Assembly (NCBI RefSeq): GCF_021172065.1
Contig: NZ_CP087880.1
Location: 2,270,583-2,334,582, forward strand
DNA: 64,000 nt
Source: Pseudocitrobacter corydidari
GTDB taxonomy: Bacteria > Pseudomonadota > Gammaproteobacteria > Enterobacterales > Enterobacteriaceae
Direction of reading: 5' to 3'
Shown here one piece after another: positions 29,194-39,142 of the stretch. Under the pieces are notes generated by a model that saw only the letters and a program-made list of their open reading frames with translations, was not told the origin of the DNA and made no database searches. A program made the position numbers and the translations under genes. Position 1 is the first letter of the stretch. Every line of letters starts with the position of its first letter.

Positions 29194-29473
29194 ATGTTCA
29201 AACAAAAATTAGAGCACTATACGGAAGCAGAAATGCTAGCCTATCTACATGAGTTTTTCGATTATCCCAAAAAACTCAAAAATGAAAACGAAGATATCAA
29301 TGTATACATTAGCAAAATGGTAAGGCATTTACTCAAAATCACCCATCATCCTGAAGGTAGTAGTCTTATATTCCCCCCCCGATGACAGAGAAGATTCTCC
29401 TGAGGGTGTTTTAGAAGAAATCAAACGCTGGCGGAAATCCCAAGGACTCCCGTTGTTCAAAGACAGCGAATAA
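29194..29473 (+). pseudogene. Orphan colicin/S-pyocin DNase-type immunity protein, frameshifted
   Basis: The first frame reads MFKQKLEHYTEAEMLAYLHEFF..., then stops just after a run of eight C at 29373-29380. Reading with seven C would restore one continuous 92-residue protein ending SPEGVLEEIKRWRKSQGLPLFKDSE, with the stop at 29471. This corrected product matches the ImmE2/ImmE9 family in length (about 86), in the HPEGSSLIF motif and in the DDxxDSPEGV...IKxWRxxxGLPLFK tail. Such proteins block nuclease colicins. No colicin gene is adjacent, so it is an orphan. The extra C could be a real mutation, a slipping tract, or a sequencing error. Confidence 0.82.
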
Positions 29474-29493
29474 TTATGCCCACTGTGCAATGT

Positions 29494-29519
29494 CGGATGA
29501 TGAAGAAAACCATCATCCG
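29494..29519. terminator. Hairpin between the immunity gene and nei
   Basis: Perfect 9-bp stem CGGATGATG / CATCATCCG with an 8-base loop, between the convergent ends of the immunity gene and nei. There is no strong T run on either side, so termination is only probable. Confidence 0.45.
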
Positions 29520-29531
29520 GCAAAAACCACC

Positions 29532-30323
29532 CTACTTCTGGCAATTCGGGCACCAGTAAAACGGCCTCGACGACATCGTCGTTTTCTCAATCACGCCACC
29601 ACACCGCTCGCACGCTTCGCCATCACGATGAAAGACCTTAAAGCGGAACAGTGCGCCGTGATGTTTATTCTCATCCACTTGCCCCCGCGTGTTGTACGAC
29701 AACCGCGGGATCACCAGCAACGCCTGCGCCAGCGCATCAAGCTGCGCATCAGTAAGCTGCGAGGCTTTACGCTGCGGGGCAAGCTGCGTCTGCCAGAGAA
29801 TTTCAACGCGCAGATAATTCCCTAACCCGGCGAGAAACGCCTGGTCCAGTAACAATCCGGAAAACTGGCGATTGCGAAAACGCGGCGATAACAGACGCGC
29901 TTTAACATCGGCTTCCGTCAGCTTAAGGTCGAGCACATCCGGCCCAACGCGCTGTAAAAACGGATGCGTGGTCAGTTGCTCGGGCGTTAACATCTCGATG
30001 TCCGAGGCGCTGTAAAGCAGAATCGCTTTATCCGCCGTTTGCAGCTTCACGCGCAATACGCGCGTGGTTTGCGGCACGGAATTCGCCTCCACCACACGCC
30101 ATACACCGTAGAGCTGATTATGGCTATAGAGCGTCAGACCGTTTGAGAAGTGGGTGAGAAGCGCCTTACCGCGCGTTTCGATATGGGTAATGCGCTGCCC
30201 CACCAGCAGAGATTCATAAGGTTTCAGTTGTTCGAAGGCAAACCACACCTCAGTGAGTGGTTTGCCTTTAACAGCTGCCTCCAGGCTATCCGCCGCGCGG
30301 CGGATCTCCGGGCCTTCAGGCAT
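29532..30323 (-). CDS. nei: Endonuclease VIII (oxidised pyrimidine DNA glycosylase/AP lyase)
   Basis: 263 residues, the E. coli length. It begins [15 protein letters not shown], where Pro2 becomes the catalytic N-terminal amine and Glu3 is the general acid. The C-terminal zinc finger is CERCGG...CPNCQK. It excises oxidised pyrimidines such as thymine glycol in base-excision repair. It lies 14 bases after pcp and may be read from the same transcript. Confidence 0.97.
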   Translation of the reverse strand: MPEGPEIRRAADSLEAAVKGKPLTEVWFAFEQLKPYESLLVGQRITHIETRGKALLTHFSNGLTLYSHNQLYGVWRVVEANSVPQTTRVLRVKLQTADKAILLYSASDIEMLTPEQLTTHPFLQRVGPDVLDLKLTEADVKARLLSPRFRNRQFSGLLLDQAFLAGLGNYLRVEILWQTQLAPQRKASQLTDAQLDALAQALLVIPRLSYNTRGQVDENKHHGALFRFKVFHRDGEACERCGGVIEKTTMSSRPFYWCPNCQK

Positions 30324-30337
30324 AATGTCATCCTTTG

Positions 30338-30982
30338 TTAATGCGTTGCACCGCCGGTGACCTGAATATCGTTTTCCACCTGTAAGGCTGTGGCAATCGC
30401 CAGCTCCAGGCCCTGACGTACAGTTTCCGCCGCCATGCTCGGCGCACCAGGATGCGCCGCCGCCTGCTGCGGCAGATACGGAATATGGATAAAACCGCCC
30501 TTCGCTTCCGGCAAACCGCTCAGTTTATGCAGCAGGCCATACATCACGTGATTACACACAAAAGTGCCCGCCGTTTGCGACACCGACGCGGGAATACCCG
30601 CCTCACGCAGCGCGCTCACGATGGCTTTGATCGGCAGCGAACTAAACCACGCCGCCGGGCCATTCTCCACAATCGGCGTATCGACCGGCTGATTACCCCG
30701 GTTATCCGCAATACGAGCGTCATCGACGTTAATCGCCACGCGCTCAACGCTGATATCTGTGCGGCCCCCAGCCTGCCCGACGCTCAGAACGAGCGTCGGC
30801 GAGAGCGAATCAATGGCCGCGTTCAGTTCAATCAGCGCTTCGCCAAATACGCATGGTAGTTGACGCGCCACGACGCGGCACCCGCCGATGATAGCATTAT
30901 CAAGACGCGAAACGACTTCCCATGAAGGGTTAACCGCTTCGCCATCAAACGGCTCGAACCCGGTGATTAATACTGTGCGCAT
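30338..30982 (-). CDS. pcp: Pyrrolidone-carboxylate peptidase (pyroglutamyl peptidase I)
   Basis: 214 residues from [15 protein letters not shown]; the ATG at 30982 has AGGAG five bases upstream, whereas the in-frame GTG at 30988 overlaps that site. Family C15: Glu80 (SVERVAIN), Cys143 ([13 protein letters not shown]) and His166 ([10 protein letters not shown]) form the triad. It removes N-terminal pyroglutamate from peptides in the cytoplasm. It is followed by nei and preceded by two membrane genes (DUF979, DUF969) and pxpACB, so its product, 5-oxoproline, would be used by its neighbours. Confidence 0.95.
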   Translation of the reverse strand: MRTVLITGFEPFDGEAVNPSWEVVSRLDNAIIGGCRVVARQLPCVFGEALIELNAAIDSLSPTLVLSVGQAGGRTDISVERVAINVDDARIADNRGNQPVDTPIVENGPAAWFSSLPIKAIVSALREAGIPASVSQTAGTFVCNHVMYGLLHKLSGLPEAKGGFIHIPYLPQQAAAHPGAPSMAAETVRQGLELAIATALQVENDIQVTGGATH

Positions 30983-30991
30983 TTTCACTCC

Positions 30992-31987
30992 TTACAGGAA
31001 CATCAGGAAATAGAGCAGGAAAACGTTAACCAGCAGCAACAGCACGCCCGTCGGCACCTGCGCTTTGATCACCGCGTTTTTATCCGGCAGTTCAAGTAGG
31101 GCTGCCGGAACGATATTGAAGTTCGCCGCCATCGGCGTCATCAGCGTACCGCAATAGCCTGAGAACATACCAATCGCCGCCATCACCGCCGGGTTGCCGC
31201 CGTGCTGCAACACCAGAATCGGAATGCCTATCCCGGCCGTGACAATCGGGAAGGCCGCAAAGGCGTTGCCCATCACCATCGTTAACAAGGCCATGCCAAT
31301 GGTATAGACCGCCACGGCAATAAACCGGCTGTCGACCGCAAGATAGGTTTTAGTCAGCCACGAAATCCCTTCGCCCACGCCTGCGGCGGTAAACAGCAGG
31401 CCGAGGGTTGCCAGAATCTGCGGCAGAATAAACGCCCAGCCGATGGAGTCCAGCAGGCGACGGGCTTCCTGAATCGGTTGATGCACGCGCTCGTGGGTCA
31501 TTTTAATCGCCATTGCCAGGCCAATCAGCGTGCCGACGGTCATCGAGAAAAGCGTGACCAGCGTGGAGTGATTGCCTTCGCCAAACAGTGAGGTCTGTAG
31601 GCCCGGCACGTTGTTAAACAGCAGCACACCGATAACGGTCACCACCGGGATCGCCAGCGCTGGATAGAAAAGACGGTTCCCCAGACGGCTGGCGCTCTCT
31701 TCACGCTGTTTCTGCGTGCGCTGAGAATAGCTCCCCAAACGTACGCCGCCGAAACCGGCAATCAGCGCCATCAGCACCACCGCCACGCCAACGGCGATAT
31801 GCACTGTACGCTTGTCGCCAACCAGTTCATAAGCCCAATCGCCGAGTAAAAACAGCAGGCCGTAGACGCCCCAGAAAAGGCCCGTGGTCAGACGGCGCGG
31901 GTTGGCTTTATCGCCCCAGGACATCAGCGCCACAATCAGCAGTACGATCCCCGCCAGCCAGTAGAGGTAACTTTGTTGAAAATGCAT
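30992..31987 (-). CDS. DUF979 membrane protein, putative pyroglutamate/pyroglutamyl-peptide permease subunit
   Basis: 331 residues with about nine hydrophobic segments (LYWLAGIVLLIVALMSW at the N-terminus, TGVLLLLVNVFLLYFLMFL at the C-terminus). DUF979 proteins usually occur next to DUF969 and pcp, as here. Its ATG overlaps the DUF969 stop codon (TAATG), so the two are translationally coupled and probably work together. A role in moving pyroglutamate or pyroglutamyl peptides across the inner membrane is inferred only from the gene neighbourhood. Confidence 0.85.
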   Translation of the reverse strand: MHFQQSYLYWLAGIVLLIVALMSWGDKANPRRLTTGLFWGVYGLLFLLGDWAYELVGDKRTVHIAVGVAVVLMALIAGFGGVRLGSYSQRTQKQREESASRLGNRLFYPALAIPVVTVIGVLLFNNVPGLQTSLFGEGNHSTLVTLFSMTVGTLIGLAMAIKMTHERVHQPIQEARRLLDSIGWAFILPQILATLGLLFTAAGVGEGISWLTKTYLAVDSRFIAVAVYTIGMALLTMVMGNAFAAFPIVTAGIGIPILVLQHGGNPAVMAAIGMFSGYCGTLMTPMAANFNIVPAALLELPDKNAVIKAQVPTGVLLLLVNVFLLYFLMFL

Positions 31988-32709
31988 TATGCGTCTCCCC
32001 TGGCTGCCGCCGCATGGGCTTTCGCCACTTCGCGTTGCAGGTAATTATCCAGCCGCCACATCCGGGCGCCGTGGATCAGGAACGCACACAATGCGGTAGG
32101 GATACCCCACAGGGCGATGTGCAGCGGTTCGGTCTGAATACCACCCGACTCCAGCATAAAGTTATGCATGAAGATCACCGCGCCGAAAGCCACGAAGATA
32201 TCTTCACCAAAGAACAGCCCGACGTTATCGGTCGCCGCCGACATCGCGCGCAGGCGATAACGCACCGCCCCCGGCAACTCGCCATGAATTTTTTCCGCCG
32301 CGCCTTCCGCCATCGGCGCCAGCAATGGGCGCACCATTTGCGGATGCCCGCCGAGGCTGGTCAGCCCCAGCGCCGCCGTGGCTTCACGCACGAAGAGATA
32401 AACCACCAGCAAGCGACCGGCGGTTGCACTGTGAATTTTGGCAATCCACGCCTGGGCGCGCTCTTTCAGGCCGTGACGTTCAAGCAGGCCGATAACCGCC
32501 AGCGGCACCAGCAGAATAAACGGCAGGTTACGCGTGTTGAGGAAGCCCTCGCCGAGCTTTTCGAGGATAGTCAGCAGCGGCATATGCGCCGCCAGACCGG
32601 TGACAATACCGGCGGCAATCACCACCAGTACCGGGTTAAAACGCAATAAGAATCCAGCCACAATGACGGCGATACCCATCAGCGGCCAGAGAGATACCAT
32701 CTCTCCCAT
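31987..32709 (-). CDS. DUF969 membrane protein, partner of DUF979
   Basis: 240 residues from MGEMVSLWPLMGIAVIVAGF, about six hydrophobic segments, matching DUF969. I chose the ATG at 32709 because AGGGTGG lies five bases upstream; a longer in-frame reading to 32751 runs into the ERIC element and is not credible. It is coupled to the DUF979 gene downstream. Function inferred from the recurrent pairing with pcp and the 5-oxoprolinase genes. Confidence 0.85.
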   Translation of the reverse strand: MGEMVSLWPLMGIAVIVAGFLLRFNPVLVVIAAGIVTGLAAHMPLLTILEKLGEGFLNTRNLPFILLVPLAVIGLLERHGLKERAQAWIAKIHSATAGRLLVVYLFVREATAALGLTSLGGHPQMVRPLLAPMAEGAAEKIHGELPGAVRYRLRAMSAATDNVGLFFGEDIFVAFGAVIFMHNFMLESGGIQTEPLHIALWGIPTALCAFLIHGARMWRLDNYLQREVAKAHAAAARGDA

Positions 32710-32739
32710 TATATCCACCCTGCCTATGTTATGTTGTTG

Positions 32740-32866
32740 TATACCCGTCATACTTCAAGTTGCCTGTGCGTTGGCTGCACTCGCTCACCCCAGTCACGTA
32801 CTTGTGTACGCTCCTGGGGATTTACTCGTTTGCCGCCTTCATGCAACTCGAATTATTTAGGGTATA
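32740..32866. repeat. ERIC element (127 bp)
   Basis: Complete enterobacterial repetitive intergenic consensus: terminal inverted repeat TATACC ... GGTATA, with the internal palindromic core GCTCACCCCAGTCACGTACT / GTACGCTCCTGGGGATTTAC. The length from 32740 to 32866 is exactly 127 bases, the classical ERIC size. It lies in the transcribed gap between pxpA and the DUF969 gene. Confidence 0.93.
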
Positions 32867-32886
32867 AATGTTCTAGTTATATGCGC

Positions 32887-33621
32887 TTAAGCGCTAATTT
32901 TTATACTGCGCTCGTCAAAAGCGCGACGCAAGCGGCGGGCGAAAAGAAGCGCGTGTTCCCCGTCACCGTGCAGACATACCGTTTGTGCCGTTACCGGGGT
33001 CCAGACGCCGTTAATGCTTTTCACCCGTCCTGATTCCACCATCTCCAGCGTTTGCGCCAGCGCCTGCTCTTCATCGCTGATGAGTGCGCCCGGTTGGCTG
33101 CGCGGCACCAGGCTGCCATCGTCCTGATAACCCCGGTCGGCAAACACTTCCTGCCGCGTGACCAGCCCGCAACGTTCCCCTGCGCGTATTAACTCGCTCC
33201 CCGCCAGGCCCACTAAAATCAGCGATGGCGAGCAGTCATGCACCGCGCGGGCGATGGCATCCGCCAGCTGTGGATCTTTGGCCGCCTGGTTATAAAGCAT
33301 GCCGTGCGGTTTCACATGGCGCAGGGTGCCGCCCTGCGCGCGGGTGATGGCATCCAGCGCGCCAATTTGATACAGCGTCTGGGCGTAGACCGTTTCTGGC
33401 GGCAACTGCATTGCCGTGCGGCCAAAGTTTTCGCGGTCAGGGAAGCTGGGATGTGCGCCAATCGCGACACCGTTTTTCAGCGCCTCACGCACGCTTTCAA
33501 CCATGGTTTGCGCATCGCCCGCGTGGAAGCCGCAGGCGATATTAGCGGAAGAGACCAGTTGTAACAGGGCGGCATCGCTGCCGCAGCCTTCGCCTAAATC
33601 GGCATTTAAATCAATGAGCAT
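32887..33621 (-). CDS. pxpA: 5-oxoprolinase subunit A
   Basis: 244 residues, the E. coli YbgL/PxpA length; LamB/YcsF family ([56 protein letters not shown]). It forms the ATP-dependent 5-oxoprolinase with PxpB and PxpC, converting pyroglutamate to glutamate. Its start overlaps the end of pxpC by 11 bases. Gene order pxpB-pxpC-pxpA is as in E. coli. Confidence 0.96.
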   Translation of the reverse strand: MLIDLNADLGEGCGSDAALLQLVSSANIACGFHAGDAQTMVESVREALKNGVAIGAHPSFPDRENFGRTAMQLPPETVYAQTLYQIGALDAITRAQGGTLRHVKPHGMLYNQAAKDPQLADAIARAVHDCSPSLILVGLAGSELIRAGERCGLVTRQEVFADRGYQDDGSLVPRSQPGALISDEEQALAQTLEMVESGRVKSINGVWTPVTAQTVCLHGDGEHALLFARRLRRAFDERSIKISA

Positions 33622-34543
33622 CGTTCAGTCGCCATGCCAGTTGTTCCAGATAACGCAGCTGATCGTGGCGCGCTTTTAGCGCCTCTTCCAGCGTACTGGG
33701 AACGAAGTGGATCGGTTGCCCGAGGGGAATTTGCGCCAGCTGATACATATCGGCTTCGATAATGCAGGCAATGCGTGGATAGCCGCCGGTGGTTTGCGCG
33801 TCGTTCATCAGCACAATCGGCTGGCCGTTATGCGGCACCTGCACCACGCCCGGCAGCAGGCCGTGCGAATACATTTCGCGATCGGTCTGGCGCATCAGTG
33901 GTTGCCCTTGCAGGCGATAACCCATGCGGTTGCTTTGCGGGCTGAGCTGCCACGGTGAACGCCAGAACGCTTCCTGTGACGCCTTATCGAATTCGTGATA
34001 TTCCGGCCCCGGCAGCGCACGGATGCGGTTGCTGTGCTGCAACTGTTTCACGCCCTGCGGCCCGTCGAACTGGCGCACTGCTTCGCCCAGCGGCAGCGTA
34101 TCGCCATCCTGCAATCGCCGCCCTTCCAGGCCGCCAACGCCTACTTTCAGGTCGGTACTGCGCGAACCCAGCACCAGCGGGACATCAATTCCGCCGGCTA
34201 CCGCAAGATAGCTACGAATGCCGTGAACGGGGCGTTTGAGAACCAACTGCTGCCCGGCTTTCGCCCACTGTCGCCAGCCGCTCCAGACCGGTTTATCATC
34301 CAGCTGCGCGTCGCAGCCTGCGCCGGTTAAGGCAAACCAGCCGTCGCGGGTAAATTCAACGCTAACCTGCCCGAGGGTAATTTCCAGTGCTGCAGCGTTA
34401 GCGTCATTGCCCACCAGCAGGTTAGCGGTGATCAACGCGGGTTTATCCAGCGCGCCGCAGCGGCTGATCCCCGACTGGCGCAGCCCTTCTCGCCCGCTGT
34501 CCTGTACCGAGGTATAAAGCCCGGCGCGAATGAGTTTTAGCAT
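33611..34543 (-). CDS. pxpC: 5-oxoprolinase subunit C
   Basis: 310 residues (YbgK/KipA family, biotin-dependent carboxyltransferase fold: [66 protein letters not shown]). It overlaps pxpB by 7 bases and pxpA by 11 bases, typical of a tightly coupled complex. Confidence 0.95.
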   Translation of the reverse strand: MLKLIRAGLYTSVQDSGREGLRQSGISRCGALDKPALITANLLVGNDANAAALEITLGQVSVEFTRDGWFALTGAGCDAQLDDKPVWSGWRQWAKAGQQLVLKRPVHGIRSYLAVAGGIDVPLVLGSRSTDLKVGVGGLEGRRLQDGDTLPLGEAVRQFDGPQGVKQLQHSNRIRALPGPEYHEFDKASQEAFWRSPWQLSPQSNRMGYRLQGQPLMRQTDREMYSHGLLPGVVQVPHNGQPIVLMNDAQTTGGYPRIACIIEADMYQLAQIPLGQPIHFVPSTLEEALKARHDQLRYLEQLAWRLNDAH

Positions 34544-35193
34544 ACGCCCTCCTTTTGCGGCACAAAGCGCAAGGTATCGCCGGGGCGTAACAGCACCGGA
34601 TCTTCTTTGTGTGGATCAAACAACGGCTGCGAGGTCAGGCCAATCAGCTGCCAGCCACCCGGCGTCGCGAGCGGGTAGATCCCGGTTTGTGCGCCGCCGA
34701 TCCCAACCGATCCCGCAGGAACCGACAAACGCGGTTCGGCGCGACGCGGCATGGCGAGTTGTTCCGGCAGGCCGCCAAGGTACGGAAAGCCCGGCTGGAA
34801 GCCGAGGAACCACACCACGTAATCCACCGATGCGTGCAGTTCAACCACCTGCTTTGGCGTTAGACCGCTATGTTGCGCGACCTCATTGAGATCGGGCCCC
34901 TGCTCACCGCCGTAAATCACCGGAATTTCGATATAGCGGGATTCCGGCTCCAGCGCGTCACTCTCCTCCCACCAGCGCTGTAAACGCTCAATGGCATCGA
35001 GGGCCAGCTCCTGCGGGTTACGCAGAATCACCGTAATGTTATTCATCCCCGGAATGGCTTCCACCACTTCCGGTTGCTCAGCCAGACGCTGAGTTAATCG
35101 CCAGATTCTTTTCTGGCTCGTCAGGGTGACCGGTGGCTCAAGTTCGAGCACCACCGCCGTTTCCCCTAATAGATAACAACGCGCTCGCTGCAC
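34537..35193 (-). CDS. pxpB: 5-oxoprolinase subunit B
   Basis: 218 residues, the same as E. coli YbgJ, and also with a GTG start ([20 protein letters not shown]). KipI-like domain: [53 protein letters not shown]. It is the first of the overlapping pxpBCA set and lies 16 bases after ybgI. Confidence 0.95.
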   Translation of the reverse strand: MQRARCYLLGETAVVLELEPPVTLTSQKRIWRLTQRLAEQPEVVEAIPGMNNITVILRNPQELALDAIERLQRWWEESDALEPESRYIEIPVIYGGEQGPDLNEVAQHSGLTPKQVVELHASVDYVVWFLGFQPGFPYLGGLPEQLAMPRRAEPRLSVPAGSVGIGGAQTGIYPLATPGGWQLIGLTSQPLFDPHKEDPVLLRPGDTLRFVPQKEGVC

Positions 35194-35209
35194 TCTTTAC
35201 CCTCTTTAA

Positions 35210-35953
35210 TCAGGCCGGGTTAGGGATGTCGACAAAGGTCACATCCAGATCGGTCGTTTCATTCAGCCATTCGCTTAATGCGCGAATGCCGCCGCGTTCA
35301 GTGGCGTGATGCCCTGCCGCATAAAAATGCAGCCCCTGCTCGCGGGCGGAGTGGATGGTTTGCTCGGACACTTCGCCGGTGATAAACGCATCGACGCCAA
35401 AACGGGCGGCGCTATCAATAAAGCCCTGCCCGCCACCGGTGCACCACGCCACGCGGCTGACTTTATCCGGCCCGGTGTCGCCGCTCCACAGCGGTTTACG
35501 CCCCAGACGCGCTTCAATCCACGAAGCCAGCTCAAGCCCGGAAACCGGCATGGAGAGCTCGCCCCACGGTACCAGCGGCTCAATTTCGCCCATCACGTTA
35601 ATGCCCAGCAGCTGCGCCAGCTGCACGTTGTTACCCAGCTCCGGGTGCGCGTCCAGCGGTAAATGCCAGCCAAAAAGGTTGATGTCATTGCTGAGCAACG
35701 CTTTCAGGCGGTTGCGCTTCATGCCGCGAATCACCGGCGATTCGCCTTTCCAGAAGTAGCCATGGTGGACGATAACCGCGTCCGCCTGCTGGCGAACCGC
35801 TTCGTCAATCAGCGCCTGGCTGGCGGTCACCCCGGTGACAATTTTTTGAATCTCTTCGCGACCTTCGACCTGTAAGCCATTTGGCGCATAGTCGCTGAAG
35901 GCGGCGCTGCCGAGTTTGTCGTTAATCAGTTGTTCCAGCTCGGTATTTTTCAT
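35210..35953 (-). CDS. ybgI: NIF3-like metal-binding hydrolase-type protein
   Basis: 247 residues from MKNTELEQLINDKLGS (E. coli YbgI start). NIF3/DUF34 family: YAPNGLQVEGRE, VHHGYFWKGE, HLPLDAHPELGNN, DAFITGEVSE and AAGHHATERGG supply the His/Asp/Glu residues of a dinuclear metal site. The molecular function is not established; a GTP cyclohydrolase label is sometimes given to this family without strong support. First gene of the ybgI-pxpBCA transcript; an extra ATG immediately upstream (35956) is too close to the ribosome-binding site. Confidence 0.93.
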   Translation of the reverse strand: MKNTELEQLINDKLGSAAFSDYAPNGLQVEGREEIQKIVTGVTASQALIDEAVRQQADAVIVHHGYFWKGESPVIRGMKRNRLKALLSNDINLFGWHLPLDAHPELGNNVQLAQLLGINVMGEIEPLVPWGELSMPVSGLELASWIEARLGRKPLWSGDTGPDKVSRVAWCTGGGQGFIDSAARFGVDAFITGEVSEQTIHSAREQGLHFYAAGHHATERGGIRALSEWLNETTDLDVTFVDIPNPA

Positions 35954-36232
35954 CATCGCTCCCTTGTGCGCGAATGTCGTATCACAGACTAAAATAGCGT
36001 CCTCTGCGCCTGACGTCGATAACCCATTCTTTGTAGTCGAAATCAGGCGTCAAACTTGCCCTTTTCAACATTTAATCACACAAATTACTTTTCTTTACCT
36101 GAACGATATCCTGTATATTTATGCAATCAGACAGCATATTACATAAATATCTTGAGCTGCTTCGCAAAAATACATCACGAAAACAAATCTATCCGGCGCT
36201 GAGATGCCCGATAGAACCGAGGTTAGAGCACT

Positions 36233-37708
36233 ATGAACACGTCACAGCCGCGAGCGATTTACTACGTTGTCGCCCTGCAAATTTGGGAATACTTCAGCTT
36301 TTACGGCATGCGCGCGCTGCTGATTCTGTATCTCACCAACCAGCTTAAGTACGACGATAACCACGCCTATGAACTGTTCAGCGCCTACTGTTCACTGGTT
36401 TACGTGACTCCGATTCTCGGCGGCTTCCTCGCGGATAAGTTATTGGGAAATCGTATGGCCGTAATGATCGGCGCGTTCCTGATGGTGGTGGGTCACCTGG
36501 TGCTGGGTGCCAGCGAAATGGCGCCGGTGTTCCTCTATTTGTCGCTGGCAATTATTGTCTGCGGCTATGGGTTGTTTAAATCTAACGTCAGTTGCCTGCT
36601 CGGTGAACTTTATCACCCGGAAGATCCGCGCCGTGACGGCGGTTTCTCTCTGCTGTATGCCGCCGGGAATATTGGCTCGATTGTCGCACCTATCGCCTGC
36701 GGCTACGTGCAGCAGGAGTATAGCTGGGCGATGGGCTTTGCGCTGGCGGCGATTGGTATGCTGGCCGGGCTGGTGATTTTCCTGTGCGGCAATCGCCACT
36801 TCACCCATACGGCGGGCGTCAATAAAGCGGCGCTGCATGCACGCCAGTTTGGTCTGCCAAACTGGGGCTGGCTGCTGGTGCTGCTGGTTGCCACGCCGTT
36901 ACTGATCACCGTTCTGTTCTGGAAAGAGTGGTCGGTATATGCGCTGATTGTCGCCACGGTGATTGGCCTTGGCGTGCTGGCAAAAATCTACACCAAAGCG
37001 GAAAACAGCAAACAGCGTAAAGAGCTGGGGCTGATTGTGGTGCTCACTTTCTTCAGCATGCTGTTCTGGGCCTTCGCGCAGCAGGGCGGCAGTTCCATTA
37101 GCCTGTACATCGACCGTTTCGTAAACCGCGATATCTTCGGTTATGAAGTGCCTACCGCCATGTTCCAGTCGGTGAACGGTTTCGCGGTGATGCTGTGCGG
37201 CGTGGTGCTAGCGTGGCTGATTAAAGAAGGCGTGAGCGGCAACCGTACCGTGCGTATCTGGGGTAAATTCGCCCTGGGTTTAGGGCTGATGAGCGCAGGT
37301 TTCTGCATTCTGACTCTCAGCGCACGCTGGTCGGCGGCCTACGGTCACTCCTCTATGCCACTGATGGTGCTGGGGATGGCGGTGATGGGCTTTGCCGAAC
37401 TGTTTATCGACCCGGTCGCCATGTCACAAATTACGCGTATTGAAATTCCCGGCGTCACTGGCGTACTCACCGGGATCTATATGCTGCTGTCGGGGGCGAT
37501 TGCCAACTATCTTGCGGGCGTGATTGCCGACCAGACCTCGCAAAGCGCCTTCGATGCGGCGGGCGCGGTGAACTACGCTATCGACGCCTACATTGACGTC
37601 TTTAGCGAGATTACCTGGGGGGCGCTGGCCTGCGTAGGCGCTGTGCTGGTGATTTGGCTCTATCAGGCGCTGAAATTCCGCGCCCGTCGTCTGGCGGCCC
37701 AAGCGTAA
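36233..37708 (+). CDS. dtpD: Proton-dependent di/tripeptide transporter
   Basis: 491 residues (E. coli DtpD/YbgH 493). POT/PTR2 family with about fourteen hydrophobic helices. Typical motif regions are [20 protein letters not shown] near the N-terminus, [16 protein letters not shown], and [17 protein letters not shown] in the first half. It imports small peptides with protons at the inner membrane. It is divergent from ybgI and converges on phrB with a gap of only 3 bases. Confidence 0.95.
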   Translation: MNTSQPRAIYYVVALQIWEYFSFYGMRALLILYLTNQLKYDDNHAYELFSAYCSLVYVTPILGGFLADKLLGNRMAVMIGAFLMVVGHLVLGASEMAPVFLYLSLAIIVCGYGLFKSNVSCLLGELYHPEDPRRDGGFSLLYAAGNIGSIVAPIACGYVQQEYSWAMGFALAAIGMLAGLVIFLCGNRHFTHTAGVNKAALHARQFGLPNWGWLLVLLVATPLLITVLFWKEWSVYALIVATVIGLGVLAKIYTKAENSKQRKELGLIVVLTFFSMLFWAFAQQGGSSISLYIDRFVNRDIFGYEVPTAMFQSVNGFAVMLCGVVLAWLIKEGVSGNRTVRIWGKFALGLGLMSAGFCILTLSARWSAAYGHSSMPLMVLGMAVMGFAELFIDPVAMSQITRIEIPGVTGVLTGIYMLLSGAIANYLAGVIADQTSQSAFDAAGAVNYAIDAYIDVFSEITWGALACVGAVLVIWLYQALKFRARRLAAQA

Positions 37709-37711
37709 TCT

Positions 37712-39130
37712 TTATCCTTTCCGCGCCGCCTCATAGGCGGCAAGCGTTTCACTCCGCGCCTGTTTGTGATCGACAATCGGGCGCGGATACGCAAGCGTTA
37801 CGCCCTCTTTATCCGCCCACTTCCAGGGTTCATGAATCAATTTTTGCGGAACCTCCGCTAACTCACTCACCCACTGGCGGATAAACTCGCCCTCCTTGTC
37901 AAACCGCTCTCCCTGCGTCGTCGGGTTGAAAATGCGAAAGTACGGCGCGGCGTCCGTGCCGGTAGACGCCGCCCACTGCCAGCCGCCGTTGTTCGCCGCC
38001 AGGTCGCCATCTATCAACTGCGACATAAAGTAGCGCTCGCCTTCGCGCCAGTCGATAAGCAGATCTTTCACCAGGAAACTGGCGGCGATCATCCGCAGGC
38101 GGTTATGCATCCAGCCCGTGGCGTTAAGCTGTCGCATCGCCGCATCGACAATCGGGTAGCCCGTTTGCCCTTCCTGCCATGCCTTCAAATGTTCAGGCGA
38201 GACGTGCCATTTCACCCGTTCCGTCCAGCCAATAAAGGGCCGATGTTTACACAACGCCGGGTTGTAGGTCATCAGGTGACGGTAAAACTCTCGCCAAATC
38301 AGTTCATTTAGCCAGACGCTTCCCGGCCCGTCATCCAGCGTTTTTGGCTGTTCGGTCAGCAGACGATGCAAACACTGACGCGGGGAGATAGCCCCGATAG
38401 CAAGCGCCGCAGACAAACGACTGGTACCCTCAATCGCCGGAAAATCGCGCTGAGACGCGTACTCACCCGCGCCCTGCTGACAAAACTGCCGCAGCTGGCG
38501 AATCGCGCTTTTTTCATCGGCGGCAAAAAGAGATGCATCGAAATCCTGCTGCGGATAGCTGAACGTAATCGGTGCACACGTCACGCTGTGCGCCGCATTT
38601 TTCCGCTTTGCGGGGGCCGCGACACACTCAGGCATGCCATCATTCAGGCGCGTCAGCCACGCTTTTTTAAACGGCGTGAACACTTTATACATCTCATGAT
38701 TGCCGGTCATCACCGCGCCCGGCGACAGGATCACGCTGTCATCAAATCCCTGACAGCGCACTTCATCCAGCGCCTTTTCTACCGCCGCATCGCGCTGACG
38801 CTCGTTCACTTCATATTGATAGTTGTAGAAAAGAGAGCTCACCTCATGCTCATCGCAAAAGATTTTTAACGCCTCTACGCTTGCGGCGAAGTCATCGACT
38901 TCCACAAACGCCAGCGGGATCCCCTTTTCTTCCAGCGATGCGCGCAGCGCGGTGAGGTGAGCATGAATATACGCCGCCTGTCTGGGCGACATCGCATGTT
39001 GCTGCCACTGCTTTGGCGTAGCGATATACAGCGCTATCACTGTCGCATCGGCAGAGCGACAGGCGGCGGATAGCGCAAGATTATCATTCAGGCGTAAATC
39101 GTGGCGAAACCACATCAGATGGGTGGGCAT
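37712..39130 (-). CDS. phrB: Deoxyribodipyrimidine photolyase
   Basis: 472 residues, the E. coli length. N-terminal antenna-binding domain (MPTHLMWFRHDLRLNDNLAL) and C-terminal FAD domain (GTSRLSAALAIGAISPRQC, WLNELIWREFYRHL, TGWMHNRLRMIAASFLVKDLLIDW, NNGGWQWAASTGTDAAPYFR). It repairs cyclobutane pyrimidine dimers with blue light. It lies 12 bases downstream of ybgA, so the two are co-transcribed. Confidence 0.97.
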   Translation of the reverse strand: MPTHLMWFRHDLRLNDNLALSAACRSADATVIALYIATPKQWQQHAMSPRQAAYIHAHLTALRASLEEKGIPLAFVEVDDFAASVEALKIFCDEHEVSSLFYNYQYEVNERQRDAAVEKALDEVRCQGFDDSVILSPGAVMTGNHEMYKVFTPFKKAWLTRLNDGMPECVAAPAKRKNAAHSVTCAPITFSYPQQDFDASLFAADEKSAIRQLRQFCQQGAGEYASQRDFPAIEGTSRLSAALAIGAISPRQCLHRLLTEQPKTLDDGPGSVWLNELIWREFYRHLMTYNPALCKHRPFIGWTERVKWHVSPEHLKAWQEGQTGYPIVDAAMRQLNATGWMHNRLRMIAASFLVKDLLIDWREGERYFMSQLIDGDLAANNGGWQWAASTGTDAAPYFRIFNPTTQGERFDKEGEFIRQWVSELAEVPQKLIHEPWKWADKEGVTLAYPRPIVDHKQARSETLAAYEAARKG

Positions 39131-39142
39131 AGCGCTCCTGCA

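Noticed and set aside
29194..29385. Free-standing 63-residue protein
   Set aside because: It ends exactly at the poly-C tract, and the continuation in the next frame is clearly the rest of a colicin immunity protein; it is better described as a frameshifted gene.
32710..32751. Longer N-terminus for the DUF969 protein
   Set aside because: The extension runs into the ERIC repeat and lacks a ribosome-binding site, while the ATG at 32709 has a good one.
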